Positions 5,121 through 7,563 of a DNA stretch of 7,563 bases are shown here, one piece after another. The DNA lies in contig CAMURW010000072.1 in assembly GCA_947097635.1 (NCBI GenBank), forward strand, positions 1-7,563, in the 5' to 3' direction. The notes below the pieces were generated by a model that had not been told where the DNA came from, made no database searches, and worked only from the letters and a program-made list of their open reading frames with translations. A program made the position numbers and the translations under genes. The stretch comes from an uncultured Bacteroidales bacterium (GTDB lineage Bacteria > Bacteroidota > Bacteroidia > Bacteroidales > P3). Position 1 is the first letter of the stretch; every line of letters begins with the position of its first letter.

Positions 5121-7563
5121 ATGGCAATATACAAAAACGCAATACGGAAGCCCATTACCACGGGCCTGATATTTGTTGCCGTCGTCATTCTGGGACTTTT
5201 CTCACTCACGCGCCTGCCTATCGACCAAATGCCCGAGGTGGATCCTCCCTACATCACCGTGATGACAACATACGCCGGCGCCAATGCCAGCGAGATAGAG
5301 ACCAACATCACCAAAATCATCGAGAACGCGCTGAATAGCGTGGACGGACTGAAGAACCTCACATCCCAGAGCAAGGACAACCTGAGCGTGGTGACGATGG
5401 AGTTTGAGTGGGGCAGCAACCTGGACGAAAGCCTGAACGACATACGTTCATACGTGGACCTGGTGTACGACAACCTGCCCGACGGCGTGAGCCGCCCCAC
5501 CATCCTGAAACTGAACAGCAGCGCAATGCCCATCCTCACCTATGGCATCACCGCAAAGGAAAGTTACCCCGGATTGAGCAAGATACTGGAGGACAAAGTG
5601 ACCAACGAGCTGAACCGCGTGGACGGCATAGGCAACCTCACCGTAAGCGGCGCACCGGAGCGCTACGTCTATATAGACCTCGACGCGCGCCAGCTGGATG
5701 CCTACAACCTCACCGTGGAGCAAGTGGGCAACGCCATCAGCGCCAACAATATGGACCTGGCCAGCGGCACCGTGAAGATGGGCAAAGAGCAGTACCAGAT
5801 GCGCGTGAAAGGTGAATACGAGGAAAGCAGCGAGATAGCCGACATCCCCGTTGCCACCTACGCCGGCAAGCAGATTTTCGTACGCGACCTGGCCACAGTG
5901 CGCGACACCATCAAGGATCTCTCGCTCGACGAGAAGATTAATGGCCACGACGGCGCGCGACTCATCATCTCCAAGGCCACCGGCGCCAACACAGTGCAGA
6001 TAGCCCGCGATGTGAAGAAAAAAATGGCACGGATAGAGAAGACACTACCTCCCGACATCGAAATGACCATAATAAACGACAACTCGGAGGACATAGAGAA
6101 CGCCATCGGCGGTTTGGCAGAGAGCATTTTCTACGCCCTGCTGTTCGTCGTCATGGTGGTGTTCATTTTCCTGGGCAACTGGCGCAGCACCATCATCATC
6201 GGCCTCACTATACCCATATCCCTTATCACCGCATTCATCTACCTGCTGCTGGCCGACAGTTCGCTCAACATCATCTCTCTTGCATCGCTCACCGTGGCCA
6301 TCGGCATGGTGGTGGACGATGCCATCGTGGTGTTGGAGAACGTGACGAAGCACATAGAACGCGGCGAAAGCCCGCGCGAGGCTGCCATCTATGGCACCAA
6401 CGAGGTGTGGGTGTCCGTTATCGCCACCACGCTGGTGCTGGTAGTGGTGTTCGTGCCGCTCACCATGCTGCCCGGCATGGGCGGCGTCTTCTTTAAGGAA
6501 CTGGGCTGGATAGTGACCATTGTCGTGTGCGTTTCCACCACCACCGCCATCTCACTGACACCCATGCTGGCCAGCAAGATGCTGAAAGCAAAAAAGTTCT
6601 ATGTCAACAAAGCAGAAGAGCGTGCCGCCAAAGAGAAACACGACAAGAAGAAGCTGACCTTCGAAAAAACGTTCGGCAAATGGTTCAGCGCCGTGGAGGC
6701 ATGGTATGCCAACGTACTGCGCTGGAGCCTGCAACATAAAGTCGTCGTATTGAGCATCGCCCTGGCCATCTTCGCAGTCAGCATGATACCTATGATGAGC
6801 GGCAACATCGGCATGGATATGATGCGCAACCAGGACAGCGGACAGATGACTATCAACATCGACCTGCAGCGCGGCACACGCATCGAGGAGACCCTGAAGA
6901 CTGCCCGTTCCATAGAAGCAGAGATGGAAGAACAGATACCCGAGATGCTGGTTCTTTCCACCAGCGCCGGCAGCAACGACAATGCCGGCATAGCCACCCT
7001 CTTCAACAGCACATCCAACAACAAGATTTCCATGCGTGTGCGCTGCAACAAAAAACGCGAGCGCGAACGTTCCATAGAGGAGATTGCCGAGGTGGCGCGA
7101 AACATCATCAGCACCCATCCCGAAGTAATCAATTATCAGGTATCCACCGGCGACATGATGAGCAGCAACAACAACCTGGAGGTGGAAATATATGGCTACG
7201 ACTTCGACGAAACCAACAAGGTTGCCGCAGAACTGAAACGCCGCATCCAAAAGAACATCCCCGGCGCACGCGATGCCACCAGCAGCCGCGACGAAGACCG
7301 CGCCGAGCTGAAAATCACCTTCGACAAGCAGAAACTGGCACTGCACGGCCTCAATGCCAGCACCGTGAGCATGTATGTGCGCGACCGCGTGAACGGCATG
7401 GCAGCAGGCTTTCTCAAGGAGGACGGCGACGAATACAACATCGTGGTGCGCCTGAAAGAGGAATATCGCAACAGCATCACGGACATAGAAGAACTGTCGC
7501 TGATGGGCACCGATGGGCACCTGGTGAAACTGAAAGAGCTGGGCACCATAGCCTACCCAAGGT
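5121..7563 (+). CDS. RND inner membrane efflux pump (AcrB-like), 3' end missing
   Basis: The proton-driven pump subunit, a trimer taking substrate from the periplasm or outer leaflet into the channel. The frame stays open from the ATG at 5121 to the window edge: 814 codons, against about 1,030-1,060 for the family, so roughly the last quarter lies outside. TM1 is about residues 12-30, followed by the conserved RLPIDQMPEVDPPYITV. The first porter region spans about 40-330, TM2-TM6 about 333-485, a basic cytoplasmic linker about 488-535, TM7 about 540-558, and the second porter/docking region runs to the edge. TM4 carries GMVVDDAIVVLENV, with Asp399 and Asp400 matching the AcrB proton-relay aspartates. 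The partner Lys in TM10 is beyond the window. This fits the hydrophobe/amphiphile exporters rather than the heavy-metal pumps. The substrate is unknown. Confidence 0.96.
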   Translation, partial: MAIYKNAIRKPITTGLIFVAVVILGLFSLTRLPIDQMPEVDPPYITVMTTYAGANASEIETNITKIIENALNSVDGLKNLTSQSKDNLSVVTMEFEWGSNLDESLNDIRSYVDLVYDNLPDGVSRPTILKLNSSAMPILTYGITAKESYPGLSKILEDKVTNELNRVDGIGNLTVSGAPERYVYIDLDARQLDAYNLTVEQVGNAISANNMDLASGTVKMGKEQYQMRVKGEYEESSEIADIPVATYAGKQIFVRDLATVRDTIKDLSLDEKINGHDGARLIISKATGANTVQIARDVKKKMARIEKTLPPDIEMTIINDNSEDIENAIGGLAESIFYALLFVVMVVFIFLGNWRSTIIIGLTIPISLITAFIYLLLADSSLNIISLASLTVAIGMVVDDAIVVLENVTKHIERGESPREAAIYGTNEVWVSVIATTLVLVVVFVPLTMLPGMGGVFFKELGWIVTIVVCVSTTTAISLTPMLASKMLKAKKFYVNKAEERAAKEKHDKKKLTFEKTFGKWFSAVEAWYANVLRWSLQHKVVVLSIALAIFAVSMIPMMSGNIGMDMMRNQDSGQMTINIDLQRGTRIEETLKTARSIEAEMEEQIPEMLVLSTSAGSNDNAGIATLFNSTSNNKISMRVRCNKKRERERSIEEIAEVARNIISTHPEVINYQVSTGDMMSSNNNLEVEIYGYDFDETNKVAAELKRRIQKNIPGARDATSSRDEDRAELKITFDKQKLALHGLNASTVSMYVRDRVNGMAAGFLKEDGDEYNIVVRLKEEYRNSITDIEELSLMGTDGHLVKLKELGTIAYPR

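Noticed and set aside
6552..7520. 322-residue minus-strand frame
   Set aside because: It is antisense to the RND pump, whose frame is continuous and carries family motifs.

Overview
The window looks like chromosomal DNA of a Bacteroidota species, most likely Bacteroidales (Bacteroides/Prevotella-like). Two TAnnTTTG-type -7 promoter boxes are present, the genes lack convincing Shine-Dalgarno sequences, and the proteins resemble the efflux components usual in that group. The lineage call is an inference from these signs; no taxonomic marker gene is present.

Layout. Bases 1-837 hold no convincing gene but are rich in non-coding structure. There is a long GC-rich hairpin (57-109), a small hairpin (120-132), an 11-bp tandem repeat of six units (132-197) and another GC-rich hairpin (219-241). 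Six copies of a 9-mer built on TGCCGACA follow, in both orientations (507-625). Three exact copies of the 14-mer AAAAGTTATCAACA and one TTATCCGCA lie at 603-746; both contain 9-mers one base from the DnaA-box consensus TTATCCACA. This cluster resembles a replication origin or a DnaA-titrating site, but that is unproven. A TAACTTTG promoter follows at 772-779 and would drive two small, AT-richer, overlapping unknown reading frames (838-978 and 972-1187). The first may have lost its proper start through a frameshift. A GC-rich region able to form alternative hairpins (1238-1302) probably ends that transcript.

From about 1394 onward lies a complete drug-efflux-type locus, all on the + strand. 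A promoter (TATTTTTG at 1394-1401) with nearby palindromes precedes a TetR-family regulator (1525-2505) that carries an unusual C-terminal extension of about 115 residues ending in a lysine/arginine-rich tail. Next come a TolC-family outer membrane channel (2552-3910), a periplasmic lipoprotein adaptor (3985-5058) and an RND inner membrane pump (5121 to the window edge, incomplete). Together the last three would form a tripartite pump spanning both membranes. The pump is powered by the proton gradient (conserved Asp-Asp pair in TM4), the adaptor links it to the channel, and the TetR protein probably controls the operon. The substrate cannot be deduced.

The most notable parts are the repeat-dense non-coding region at 1-780 and the tailed TetR regulator. 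The pump genes themselves are ordinary.
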